DNA from: JADZAI01 sp046348585 | GTDB taxonomy: Bacteria; Pseudomonadota; Alphaproteobacteria; Micropepsales; Micropepsaceae | Direction of reading: 5' to 3' | Assembly: GCA_046348585.1 (NCBI GenBank) | Contig: JAXMDZ010000002.1 | Span: 124,001 to 188,000, forward strand | Length of the DNA: 64,000 nt | The notes under the pieces: generated by a model | Told to the model about the DNA's origin: nothing | Seen by the model: only the letters and a program-made list of their open reading frames with translations | Database searches by the model: none | Shown here: piece after piece, positions 27,003-34,607 of the stretch | Numbering within the stretch: position 1 is the first letter of the stretch | Layout of the letters: each line of letters starts with the position of its first letter | Position numbers and translations under genes: made by a program

Positions 27003-27737
27003 ATGACCGACCCCGCCCCCGCCGCCCGCGCCGTCTTCGCGGCCGGCCTCGCCCTCGCCGCCTTCGCCATCGCCGCGAACGGCCCCTATGCCGCGCTGAT
27101 CGCGCTCTTCGACTATGACGACGTGCTGCGCCGTCCGGCCGGCGAGGTGCTGACCGCCTTCCGGGCAGGCGGCGCGGCGCTGGTCGCCGCCTGGTGGGGG
27201 TTCGCGCTCGCGGCGCTCGGCTTCACGGCGGCCGTCGGCCTGCTCGGCGAGGCGTTCCGGTCGGGGCTTGCCGCCATTCCGCGCTGGGTGACGGCGTTCG
27301 GCCTCGCCTCGGGGTTCATCCAGTGCGCGGCCCTGCTGCGCTGGACCTTCGTCGTGCCGGGCCTTGCGGAAAGCTATGCCGCCGCCGCCCCGGATTCGCC
27401 CGCAAGGGCGACGGCGGAGGCGATCTATCTCGCCCTCAACGCCTATGCGGGCGCGGGGCTCGGCGAGCATCTGGGGCAGATGCTGCTGGCGGTGTGGACC
27501 GCGGGCGTCGCGCTGTCGCTGTGGCGGCTCGGCGGCGCGGCCGGGGGGATCGCGCTCGCCGGCCTTGCGACCGTGCCGCTCTGGCTCATCGGCCAGAGCG
27601 AGATGCTGGCCCCGGTCCTGCCCGGCCTTCCGGTGATCGAGGCGGCGCCGCTTGCCTTCATGTCCTGGCAGCTCTGGCTGGCGGCGCTCGGGATCGCGCT
27701 CGCCCTGCGCAGCCGCGCCGCGCTCAGGCCGCGGTGA
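27003..27737 (+). CDS. DUF4386-like membrane protein
   Basis: A 244-residue integral membrane protein with about six hydrophobic helices (AVFAAGLALAAFAIAA, GGAALVAAWWGFALAALGF, IPRWVTAFGLASGFIQCAALL and three in the C-terminal half). Layout resembles the DUF4386 family; the role of that family is not known. Its promoter is overlapped by operators for the divergent TetR protein, so expression is probably inducible. It overlaps the convergent bioB 3' end by 14 bases. Confidence 0.7.
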   Translation: MTDPAPAARAVFAAGLALAAFAIAANGPYAALIALFDYDDVLRRPAGEVLTAFRAGGAALVAAWWGFALAALGFTAAVGLLGEAFRSGLAAIPRWVTAFGLASGFIQCAALLRWTFVVPGLAESYAAAAPDSPARATAEAIYLALNAYAGAGLGEHLGQMLLAVWTAGVALSLWRLGGAAGGIALAGLATVPLWLIGQSEMLAPVLPGLPVIEAAPLAFMSWQLWLAALGIALALRSRAALRPR

Positions 27738-28687
27738 GGCCGAGCCTCTCGAACAGCGCCCGGTCGCGGTCCTCGCCGGGATTGGGCGTCGTCAGCAGCT
27801 TCTCGCCCCGGAAGATCGAGGCCGCGCCCGCCATGAAGCAGAGCGCCTGAAGCTCGTCGCTCATCTTCTCGCGGCCGGCCGCCAGGCGCACCACCGAGCG
27901 GGGCATCGCGATGCGGGCGACGGCGATGGTGCGCACGAACTCCAGCCCGTCCAGTTCCTTCGTCTCGGCGAGCGGCGTGCCCTTCACCCGCACCAGACGG
28001 TTGATCGGCACCGACTGAGGGTGCTGCGGCAGCGTCGCCAGCGCGACGATCATGCCGACCCGGTCCTCGCGGGCTTCGCCCATGCCGACGATGCCGCCCG
28101 AGCAGACATTGATGCCGGCGGCGCGCACATGGCCAAGCGTCTCCAGCCGCTCCTCGAAGGTGCGGGTGGTGATGATGTCCTTGTAGTATTCGGGCGAGGT
28201 GTCGAGGTTGTGGTTGTAGTAGTCGAGCCCGGCGGCGGCGAGGCGCTGCGCCTGATAGTCTTCCAGCATCCCCAGCGTCATGCAGCTTTCCAGCCCCAGC
28301 GCGCCGACGCCTTCCACCATCGCCACGATGTCGTCGAGATCGCGGTCCTTCGGCCGCGTCCACGCCGCGCCCATGCAGAAGCGCAGCCCCGGCCGCCTTG
28401 GCGGCGCGCGCCGCCTCCAGCACCTCGTCGAGGTGCATCAGCTTCGAGGCCTTGAGTCCGGTCTCGGCGGCGAATTTCTGCGCCTGCGGGCAATAGGCGC
28501 AGTCCTCGGCGCAGCCGCCGGTCTTGATCGAGAGAAGCTGCGAGAGCTGCACCGCGTTCGCCGCATGGTAACGCCGGTGGACCGCCTGCGCCTCGAACAC
28601 CAGGTCCATGAAGGGCTGGTCGAACAGCGCCCGCACTTCAGCGCGCGTCCAGTCGTGACGGACGCCTTCGATGTCGAGCGCGTTCAT
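27724..28687 (-). pseudogene. bioB: Biotin synthase, frameshifted
   Basis: Biotin synthase inserts sulphur into dethiobiotin using radical SAM chemistry. The first part (28687 to about 28385, 101 codons) has the SAM-cluster motif CAEDCAYCPQ and ends at AKAAGA. The family continues [ST]RFCMGAAW; here RFCMGAAW is found only in another frame, from 28383 to the stop at 27724 (219 codons, with YNHNLDTSPEYY and NVCSGGIVGMGE). A single G (28384) sits where a whole codon is expected, so two bases appear to be missing. The total length of 964 is not a multiple of three. This is a recent pseudogene or a sequencing/assembly error. No other biotin genes are nearby. Confidence 0.85.
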
Positions 28688-28767
28688 GGGCGGACCTTGC
28701 GAGGAATGACGGCGATGCGTCCCGCTTAGTGAGCGCGGCGGACGCGGTCAACATTCCCCTTGCGTCA

Positions 28768-29646
28768 TCACACCGCGCGTTTCGCGCGGTCCTTCTCGTT
28801 CGATGCCTTGATCATGCCGCGGATATTCTCCCAGTCGGCGTCGGTGAGACCGGACATGCGCGAGAAATTGCCGCCGGTCGCCTGATATTGCGCGCCGTCG
28901 ATGGCGATGGTCTGGCCGGTGAGATAGTCGCAGCCGTCGGCCATCAGGAAGGTGGCGAGGTTGGTGAGTTCCTCCATCTGCCCGACCCGGCCGAGCGGAT
29001 TGGCGCTCATGTCGCTATAGGCCTTCGCGCCCTGCCCCGGATTGAGCCGCGCCGACATGCCCTCGGTCGGGAACGCGCCGGGGCAGATCGAGTTGACGCG
29101 GATGCCGTAAGGCCCCCACTCGACCGCGAGGCTCTGCCCCATCACGTTGATGCCGGCCTTCGACATGGCCGAAGGCACCGTATAGGGCGAGCCGTTCCAC
29201 ACCCAGGTGGTGAGGATGTTGACGATCGAGCCCTTGAGGCCGTCGGCGATCCAGCGCTTGCCCGCCGCCAGCGTCATGTAGAACGTGCCGTGAAAGACGA
29301 TGTTGGCGATGGCGTCGAAGCCGCGCGGCGAAAGGTCTTTCGTCCGGCTGATGAAATTGCCCGCCGCGTTGTTGACGAGGCCGGTCAGCGGGCCTTCGTT
29401 CCAGATGCGGGTCATCATGTCGTCGATGGCGTCGGCGACGCGGATGTCGCAGGCGATGGGCGTGCAGCGGCTTCCCGTTTCGCCCTCGATCTCCTTCGCC
29501 GTTTCCTGAAGCACCGCGAGGCGGCGGCCGCAGATCACCGTTTCGGCGCCGAGGCGCGCATAGGCGTGCGTCATCTCGCGGCCAAGCCCGGTGCCGCCGC
29601 CGGTGACGAGGATCTTCTTGCCCTTCAGCAGACCGTCTTTGAACAC
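28768..29646 (-). CDS. SDR oxidoreductase, 2,4-dienoyl-CoA reductase-like
   Basis: A 292-residue short-chain dehydrogenase. The cofactor motif is VTGGGTGLGREM, followed by LVNNAAGNFIS. The usual Tyr-x-x-x-Lys is replaced by a SAMSKAG segment, where Ser stands for Tyr and Lys is kept. That, with the NFIS...LSPRGFD pattern, is typical of peroxisomal/bacterial 2,4-dienoyl-CoA reductases. It would use NADPH to reduce dienoyl-CoA from unsaturated or isoprenoid acids. The start is GTG with GGGAGAG upstream. It stands alone on the minus strand. Confidence 0.8.
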   Translation of the reverse strand: MFKDGLLKGKKILVTGGGTGLGREMTHAYARLGAETVICGRRLAVLQETAKEIEGETGSRCTPIACDIRVADAIDDMMTRIWNEGPLTGLVNNAAGNFISRTKDLSPRGFDAIANIVFHGTFYMTLAAGKRWIADGLKGSIVNILTTWVWNGSPYTVPSAMSKAGINVMGQSLAVEWGPYGIRVNSICPGAFPTEGMSARLNPGQGAKAYSDMSANPLGRVGQMEELTNLATFLMADGCDYLTGQTIAIDGAQYQATGGNFSRMSGLTDADWENIRGMIKASNEKDRAKRAV

Positions 29647-29716
29647 GGCGCAACTCTCCCTGACGTTCTTCGCGCCAGCATGGCGCGGGACGCGGATCAG
29701 GGCAACGGCGCGGCGC

Positions 29717-31270
29717 TCAACGCAGCATCGCCTCGACGCCCGCGAGCTGTGCGGCCTCGCCCGGCGGCCGTTCGGGGCGCACGCGCACGATGCGCGGCGC
29801 GGCGAGCGCGAGGCCGCATCTGCGGCGCGGCGCGCGCGCCAGTCCCTCGAAGGCGATCTCCAGCACCAGACCCGTCTCGGCCGTGTGCGTCACCTCGCGC
29901 ACCGGACCGAAGCGGCCGATTGTTTCGGCGCGCACGAAGGCTTCGATGACAGCCTCGTCCTCCGCGCCGGCCGCCAGCGCGGCCTTGCCGAGCGGGACCA
30001 GCTCCGCGCCCTGCCAGACGCCGAAGGTGCAGAGCCACGCACCGTCCGCGCCGCGCTCGGCATACATCAGCACCGCCTCGACCGGCGGCGGGCGGTGCGC
30101 CCAGGCGAGCGCCGCGCCGTGGTCCCGACCGGGACTGTAGGGCGCATCCCAACGCTTCAGCACCAGACCCGTCGCGCCCGGCGGCATCGCGGCCTGCATC
30201 GCGGCGGGCGACGGGGCTTCCGCGAGCAGAGGCGACAGACCGGTCTCCGCGCCGCCGCCGGTCAGGAACGCTTCCAGCGCCGCCCGCCGCTCGCGGAAGG
30301 CGCGCGGGCGCAGGTCTTCGGTCTCCAGATGCGGAAGGTCGAAGGCGACGATGACGGCCGGTGCGGCGGCGAGCAGCGCCCGCGTCGGCGCGGTCCGCGC
30401 GAGCCTGCGGCGCAGCGCCTCGAAGCCCGCGGGGACGCCATCCCGGCGGACGATCAGCACGCCGTCGAGGGCGGCGTCGGCCTTCAGCAGCGCCGCCGCG
30501 TCGGGGAAGGCGGCGGTGATGTCCTCGCCGGTGCGCGCATAGAGCCGCGTCTCGCCGCTCTCGCGCACCGCCTGAACGCGCAGGCCTTCCCACAGCCACT
30601 CGGCGGCGAAATGCGCCGGATCGAACGCGCCGAACCCTGCATCCGGCAGCGCGGCGGTCAGCATCGCCGGGCGGAACGCGGCGCGCAGCCGTCCGGTCGG
30701 CCTGGGGCCGCGCCCGTCGAGCCAGGCGAACAAGTCCGTATACGGAGGAGCAAGCGCGGGCCAGATCAGCTCGACCTCATCCGGATCGACGCCGCCCAGC
30801 GCCGCGACGGCCTCGCGCACCAGACGCGGCGCAGCGCCGGTGCGCAGCGGGCCGCTCATCAGCATGAGCAGCGCCCAGCGGCCGTCGGCGTCCAGCGCGT
30901 CGAACCAGGTTTCGAGAAGCGCGGGGAGATCGGTCCTTGAGGCCGCCGCCAGCCCCTCGACGATCTCGCGCAGATCCGGCGGGCGGTTGGCGCCGTGCCG
31001 CTCCGGCCAGACCAGCGCGACGGTCTCGCCGAGCGCGCCGACATAGTCGAGCGACAGGTCGAGCAGCGCGGGATCGATCCGCGATTCGGCAAGCGTGCGC
31101 AGCATCGCCTTGGGGACGCGCGGCAGTTTCACCGCGCCGGTCAGCGCCGCCAGCGCGAAACCCCGGTCGGGGTCCGGCGTGTCGCGCAGATAGCGTTCGA
31201 GGACGCGCCGGCGGATATCGTCGCGCGGCGCATCGCGCAGCCGGTCGAGCAGCGCCGCGAAGCGTTTCAT
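29717..31270 (-). CDS. Ligase-associated ATP-dependent DNA ligase homologue, probably catalytically dead
   Basis: A 517-residue protein with the full layout of the cluster-type ATP-dependent DNA ligase: helical DNA-binding domain (1-200), nucleotidyltransferase domain (about 215-390) and OB domain (about 395-517, with FEGLARAPRRRCG). The catalytic motifs are degenerate. Motif I, normally EWKWDG, reads EWLWEG: the AMP-accepting Lys is Leu226 (CTG). The motif III glutamate (normally LDGE) is Val271, the motif IV glutamate (normally EG-x-x-x-K) is Thr367, and the motif V lysines (normally KWK) are Ala389 and Ala391. The frame is uninterrupted and overlaps the exonuclease gene by ATGA. It is likely to be a retained pseudoenzyme that still binds DNA or partners; it should not adenylylate. 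Confidence 0.85.
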   Translation of the reverse strand: MKRFAALLDRLRDAPRDDIRRRVLERYLRDTPDPDRGFALAALTGAVKLPRVPKAMLRTLAESRIDPALLDLSLDYVGALGETVALVWPERHGANRPPDLREIVEGLAAASRTDLPALLETWFDALDADGRWALLMLMSGPLRTGAAPRLVREAVAALGGVDPDEVELIWPALAPPYTDLFAWLDGRGPRPTGRLRAAFRPAMLTAALPDAGFGAFDPAHFAAEWLWEGLRVQAVRESGETRLYARTGEDITAAFPDAAALLKADAALDGVLIVRRDGVPAGFEALRRRLARTAPTRALLAAAPAVIVAFDLPHLETEDLRPRAFRERRAALEAFLTGGGAETGLSPLLAEAPSPAAMQAAMPPGATGLVLKRWDAPYSPGRDHGAALAWAHRPPPVEAVLMYAERGADGAWLCTFGVWQGAELVPLGKAALAAGAEDEAVIEAFVRAETIGRFGPVREVTHTAETGLVLEIAFEGLARAPRRRCGLALAAPRIVRVRPERPPGEAAQLAGVEAMLR

Positions 31271-32313
31271 GGCGGGGCCTCGCCGCTTTCGCCGGTCTCG
31301 TCCTCGTCATAGCCCGCCAGGCTCAACGCCTCGGCGGGCACGCCCCGGGCGCGCGACCAGCGGATCAGCGCTTCCTCCGCGCCGTGGGTCACCCACAGGC
31401 GGCCCGGCCGCAGCTCGGCGATCGTCGCGGTCAGTTCGTCCCAGTCCGCGTGATCGGAGAGGATCAGCGGCAGTTCCACCTGCTGACGCGTGCGGCCGCG
31501 CACCCGCATCCAGCCGCTGGCGAAGCAGGTGACCGTATCGCCGAGCGCCCGCCCCCAGGCATCGTTCAGCGCATTGGGCGGGGAGACGACCACCGCGCCC
31601 GCCAGCATCTTGCGGGTCAGCGGCGCGGCCAGCATCTCGTCGGCCGGGCGCAGGTCGCCGAGCGGCACGCCCATCGCCTCGTAGAGCGCGCAGATCTTGC
31701 GCATCGCGCCGTGCAGATAGATCGGCGCGTCGTAGCCAGCCTCGCGCAACAGCGCGATGACGCGCTGCGCCTTGCCGAGCGAATAGGCGCCGACCGCGTG
31801 GCAGCGTTCGGGGAAGGTCGAGAGCGACAGCAGCAGCTTGGCGATCTCGTCCGCATCGGGCGGGTGGCGGAAGACCGGCAGGCCGAACGTCGCCTCGCTG
31901 ATGAAGACATCGCAGGCGACCGGCTCGAAGGCGGCGCAGGTGGGATCGCGGCGGCGCTTGTAGTCGCCCGAGACGACGACCCGCGCCCCGCCCTTCTCCA
32001 CCACCGCCTGGGCGCTGCCCAGCACATGACCCGCCGGGACGAGCCGCACATCGACGCCGCCGATGCCGACGCGCTCGCCATAGGCGAGAGCCTGCGACGC
32101 GCCGGCGAAGCGGGCGCCGAGGCGCGCCGCCATGATGGCGAGCGTTTCCTTCGTCGCCAGCACCGCGCCGTGCCCGGCCCGCGCGTGATCGGCATGGCCG
32201 TGGGTGATCACCGCCCGCGCCACCGCGCGGGTCGGGTCGATCCAGAAATCCCCCGCCGGGCAATAGAGCCCGCCCGGCATGGGGCGCAGCAGGGTTTCGG
32301 GGCGGAGGGTCAT
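31267..32313 (-). CDS. Ligase-associated DNA damage response exonuclease (metallo-beta-lactamase fold)
   Basis: A 348-residue metallo-beta-lactamase/beta-CASP-like nuclease of the ligase-associated type. The metal motif HGHADHA is in VITHGHADHARAGHG, followed by VVSGDYKRRRDP, VFISEATFGLP and the C-terminal FASGWM and LSDHADW elements. Members of the Lhr-Core cluster act as metal-dependent DNA exonucleases. It precedes the ligase homologue in a two-gene minus-strand operon; the helicase and PdeM partners are 2.3 kb away on the other strand. Confidence 0.88.
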   Translation of the reverse strand: MTLRPETLLRPMPGGLYCPAGDFWIDPTRAVARAVITHGHADHARAGHGAVLATKETLAIMAARLGARFAGASQALAYGERVGIGGVDVRLVPAGHVLGSAQAVVEKGGARVVVSGDYKRRRDPTCAAFEPVACDVFISEATFGLPVFRHPPDADEIAKLLLSLSTFPERCHAVGAYSLGKAQRVIALLREAGYDAPIYLHGAMRKICALYEAMGVPLGDLRPADEMLAAPLTRKMLAGAVVVSPPNALNDAWGRALGDTVTCFASGWMRVRGRTRQQVELPLILSDHADWDELTATIAELRPGRLWVTHGAEEALIRWSRARGVPAEALSLAGYDEDETGESGEAPP

Positions 32314-32439
32314 GGGCCGGGCCGGATACGCGTCCGCCCATAGATAGGGTGCCGGGGGCGCAAACGCGAACCTCGCGGGGCGCGTCCGAATCCTGTATCT
32401 GAGGGCTCATGACCGAGCGCCCGCCGTCAGAGCGACGCC

Positions 32440-33000
32440 ATGGCTGACGACCCGTCAGAAGCCCGCGAGCAGCTGGCCGGATTGCTGCGCGCCGCCGCGG
32501 CGCGCGATCGTGCGGCCCTCAGCGAAATCTATCGGCGGACATCGGCGAAACTTCTGGGCGTGTGCCTTCGTATCTTGCCTCAAAGGGAAGAGGCCGAAGA
32601 CGTGCTTCAGGAAGTCTACATCGCGGTCTGGGACAAGGCCCACACCTTCGATCCCCGGCTGGCGAGCCCGATGACTTGGCTCGCGGCGATTGCGCGCAAC
32701 CGCGCGATCGACCGGCTGCGCGCGCTGAAGCGGCGGCCGGCCGCCGCCCTGCCCGAAGATTTCGAGATCGCCGACGAGACGCCGGACGCCCAGGCCGGGC
32801 TCGAACTGTCCCAGGATTACGCCAGGCTGCGCGGTTGCCTCGAAGGGCTGGAGCCTCGGACCCGGGGGGCGATCTCCAGCGCCTTCTTCGGCGGCCACAC
32901 CTATGCGGCGCTGGCGGAAAAGGGCGGCGTGCCGCTCGGCACCATGAAGACATGGATCCGTCGCGGCCTCAGCGCGCTGAAGGAGTGCATCGGGCGATGA
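32440..33000 (+). CDS. ECF RNA polymerase sigma factor
   Basis: A 186-residue sigma-70 family ECF factor. Region 2 includes AEDVLQEVYIAVW and SPMTWLAAIARNRAIDRLR; region 4 has the HTH TYAALAEKGGVPLGTMKTWIRRG (recognition part GTMKTWIRRG). Its stop overlaps the start of the anti-sigma gene (ATGA), and a fasciclin gene follows. This is a known alphaproteobacterial arrangement in which the pair responds to envelope or oxidative stress and drives the fasciclin gene. The ATG at 32440 follows GAGCGACGCC, a weak ribosome-binding site. Confidence 0.9.
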   Translation: MADDPSEAREQLAGLLRAAAARDRAALSEIYRRTSAKLLGVCLRILPQREEAEDVLQEVYIAVWDKAHTFDPRLASPMTWLAAIARNRAIDRLRALKRRPAAALPEDFEIADETPDAQAGLELSQDYARLRGCLEGLEPRTRGAISSAFFGGHTYAALAEKGGVPLGTMKTWIRRGLSALKECIGR

Positions 33001-33734
33001 GCGGCGCGACGGACGACTGGAACGGCAGCCCCGACGACCTTCTGGCCGCGGAATACGTGCTGGGCGTGCAGGCGGCGGACGAGCGGGCCGCGACCGCCCG
33101 CCGGGCCGGGACGGACGCCGCCTTCGCCGCGCTGGTCGCGGCCTGGGAAGCCCGCCTGGTGCCGCTTAGCGAGGCGGTCTCGCCCGCCGACGTGCCTGCC
33201 CATCTGTGGCCGGCGATCGAGCGCCGCCTCGGCTGGCAGGCGGCGCAGGGCGGCGCGCCGCGCAAGCCGCTTTCGCTGTGGAACAGCGTCGGGCTGTGGC
33301 GCGGCCTCGCCTTCGGTTCGTCGGCGCTGGCCGCCGGGGCGCTGGCGCTGGCGCTGTTCGTCATGCCGGCCGGCGAACCGCCATCGATGCCGCCCGCCCC
33401 GCCGATGGTCGCCGCCATCGCCACCGAGACCGGCGATCCGATGTACATGGCGGTCATCGACGAGGGCAGCGCGACCATCACCGTGATGCCTATGAAGGCT
33501 CCGGCGTCCGGCGAGCGCGTGCCCGAATTGTGGATCATCGGCGAAGGCGAAGCGCCGATTTCGCTCGGCGTGGTGCCGGACAAGGGCATGGCGCGGGCGC
33601 CGTTTCCGCCCGCCCACATCGACCGCGCCCACCACGGCGCGATCCTGGCGATCACGCTCGAACCGCCCGGCGGCGCGCCGGGCGGCAAGGCGACCGGCCC
33701 CGCCGTCGCCAAGGGCGCGATCCAGATCCTCTGA
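32997..33734 (+). CDS. Anti-sigma factor with RskA-like C-terminal domain
   Basis: A 245-residue membrane-anchored anti-sigma factor. The N-terminal cytoplasmic part (DDLLAAEYVLGVQ...) should bind the sigma factor; one TM segment lies at about 102-122 (LAFGSSALAAGALALALFV); the periplasmic C-terminal part has the RskA pattern (MYMAVIDEGSATITVMP, PELWIIGEG, PISLGVVPDKG). No zinc-binding HxxxCxxC is present. Coupled to the sigma gene by ATGA. Confidence 0.88.
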   Translation: MSGATDDWNGSPDDLLAAEYVLGVQAADERAATARRAGTDAAFAALVAAWEARLVPLSEAVSPADVPAHLWPAIERRLGWQAAQGGAPRKPLSLWNSVGLWRGLAFGSSALAAGALALALFVMPAGEPPSMPPAPPMVAAIATETGDPMYMAVIDEGSATITVMPMKAPASGERVPELWIIGEGEAPISLGVVPDKGMARAPFPPAHIDRAHHGAILAITLEPPGGAPGGKATGPAVAKGAIQIL

Positions 33735-33922
33735 CGGCGGCGCAACCGGCCAGATACGCGCCGGAGGCCGCGGCGGATGCACGCCGCGAAGCGCAATCGG
33801 CAGATCGTGCGAAGCCGTCACACGCAGGGCGCTTTCCGCACGCGCCGCGCATCCGCGCGAAGCCTGCGCCGTAGCTCCTGCCGCGCTCCTCCCCGGACGC
33901 GAACAACATCCAGGAGAAAGAC

Positions 33923-34507
33923 ATGACTCGCTCGATCGCACGCCTGATGAGCTCCGCCTTCGCCGCCGGCATGATCGCCTTCGCCGGCCCGGCGCTCGCC
34001 GGCCAGGACGCCATGAAGACCGCATCCGTCGAGGTCGGCGGCGCGCCGATGATGGCGGACAAGCGCATCCCCGAGAACGCCGCCAAGGCGTCGAACCTGT
34101 CGACGCTCGTCGCAGCGCTGGGCGCGGCGGGTCTGGTCGAGACGCTGATGGGCGACGGCCCCTTCACCGTCTTCGCGCCGACCAACGCGGCCTTCGAGAA
34201 GCTGCCCGCCGGCACCGTCGAGACGCTGCTGAAGCCGGAGAACAAGGCGGCGCTGACCGGCATCCTCACCTATCACGTCGTCGCCGGTAACTACGCCGCC
34301 GCCGACCTCGCCGCGATGGCGGAGAAGGCCGGCGGCAAGGCGGAACTGACCACCGTCGCCGGGGGCACGCTGACCGTCACGCAGATGGACGGCAAGTGGG
34401 TCGTCGTCGATGCCGCCGGGAACGCCGCCGGTATCGAAACCGCCGACGTCGCCCAGGCGAACGGCGTCGTCCATGTCATCGACGCGGTGCTGATGCCCGC
34501 CAAGTAG
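33923..34507 (+). CDS. Fasciclin-domain exported protein
   Basis: A 194-residue protein with a signal peptide (ending PALAG) and one FAS1 domain: the H1 segment GPFTVFAPTNAAFEKLP, then LTYHVVAGNY, and the H2-like ANGVVHVIDAVLMP. FAS1 domains mediate adhesion; this gene type (Nex18 in Sinorhizobium) often follows an ECF sigma/anti-sigma pair. AGGAGAAAG precedes the start. A 188-base gap after the anti-sigma gene suggests its own, probably sigma-dependent, promoter; I could not identify the promoter sequence. A GC hairpin follows the gene. Confidence 0.9.
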   Translation: MTRSIARLMSSAFAAGMIAFAGPALAGQDAMKTASVEVGGAPMMADKRIPENAAKASNLSTLVAALGAAGLVETLMGDGPFTVFAPTNAAFEKLPAGTVETLLKPENKAALTGILTYHVVAGNYAAADLAAMAEKAGGKAELTTVAGGTLTVTQMDGKWVVVDAAGNAAGIETADVAQANGVVHVIDAVLMPAK

Positions 34508-34519
34508 GCGCCGCGTGCC

Positions 34520-34556
34520 CCCGCCCGGCCGTTCCCCCCCCTGAGCGGCCGGGCGG
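34520..34556 (+). terminator. GC-rich hairpin after the fasciclin gene
   Basis: CCCGCCCGGCCG (34520-34531) pairs with CGGCCGGGCGGG (34545-34556) over a 13-base loop. There is no T-run after it, so termination is plausible but unproven. Confidence 0.5.
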
Positions 34557-34607
34557 GCGTGCGCTTGCGGTTCTGGCCTGACGCATCATCGGCTAGAGTC
34601 ACGCGCG

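Noticed and set aside
27443..27723. Extension of the first bioB frame beyond the frameshift into the neighbouring gene
   Set aside because: The residues after the shift have no similarity to biotin synthase and overlap the DUF4386 gene on the other strand.
28372..28395. Programmed ribosomal frameshift in bioB
   Set aside because: No slippery heptamer of X XXY YYZ type or downstream structure is evident beyond a short G run, and bioB is not known to use frameshifting; mutation or error is simpler.
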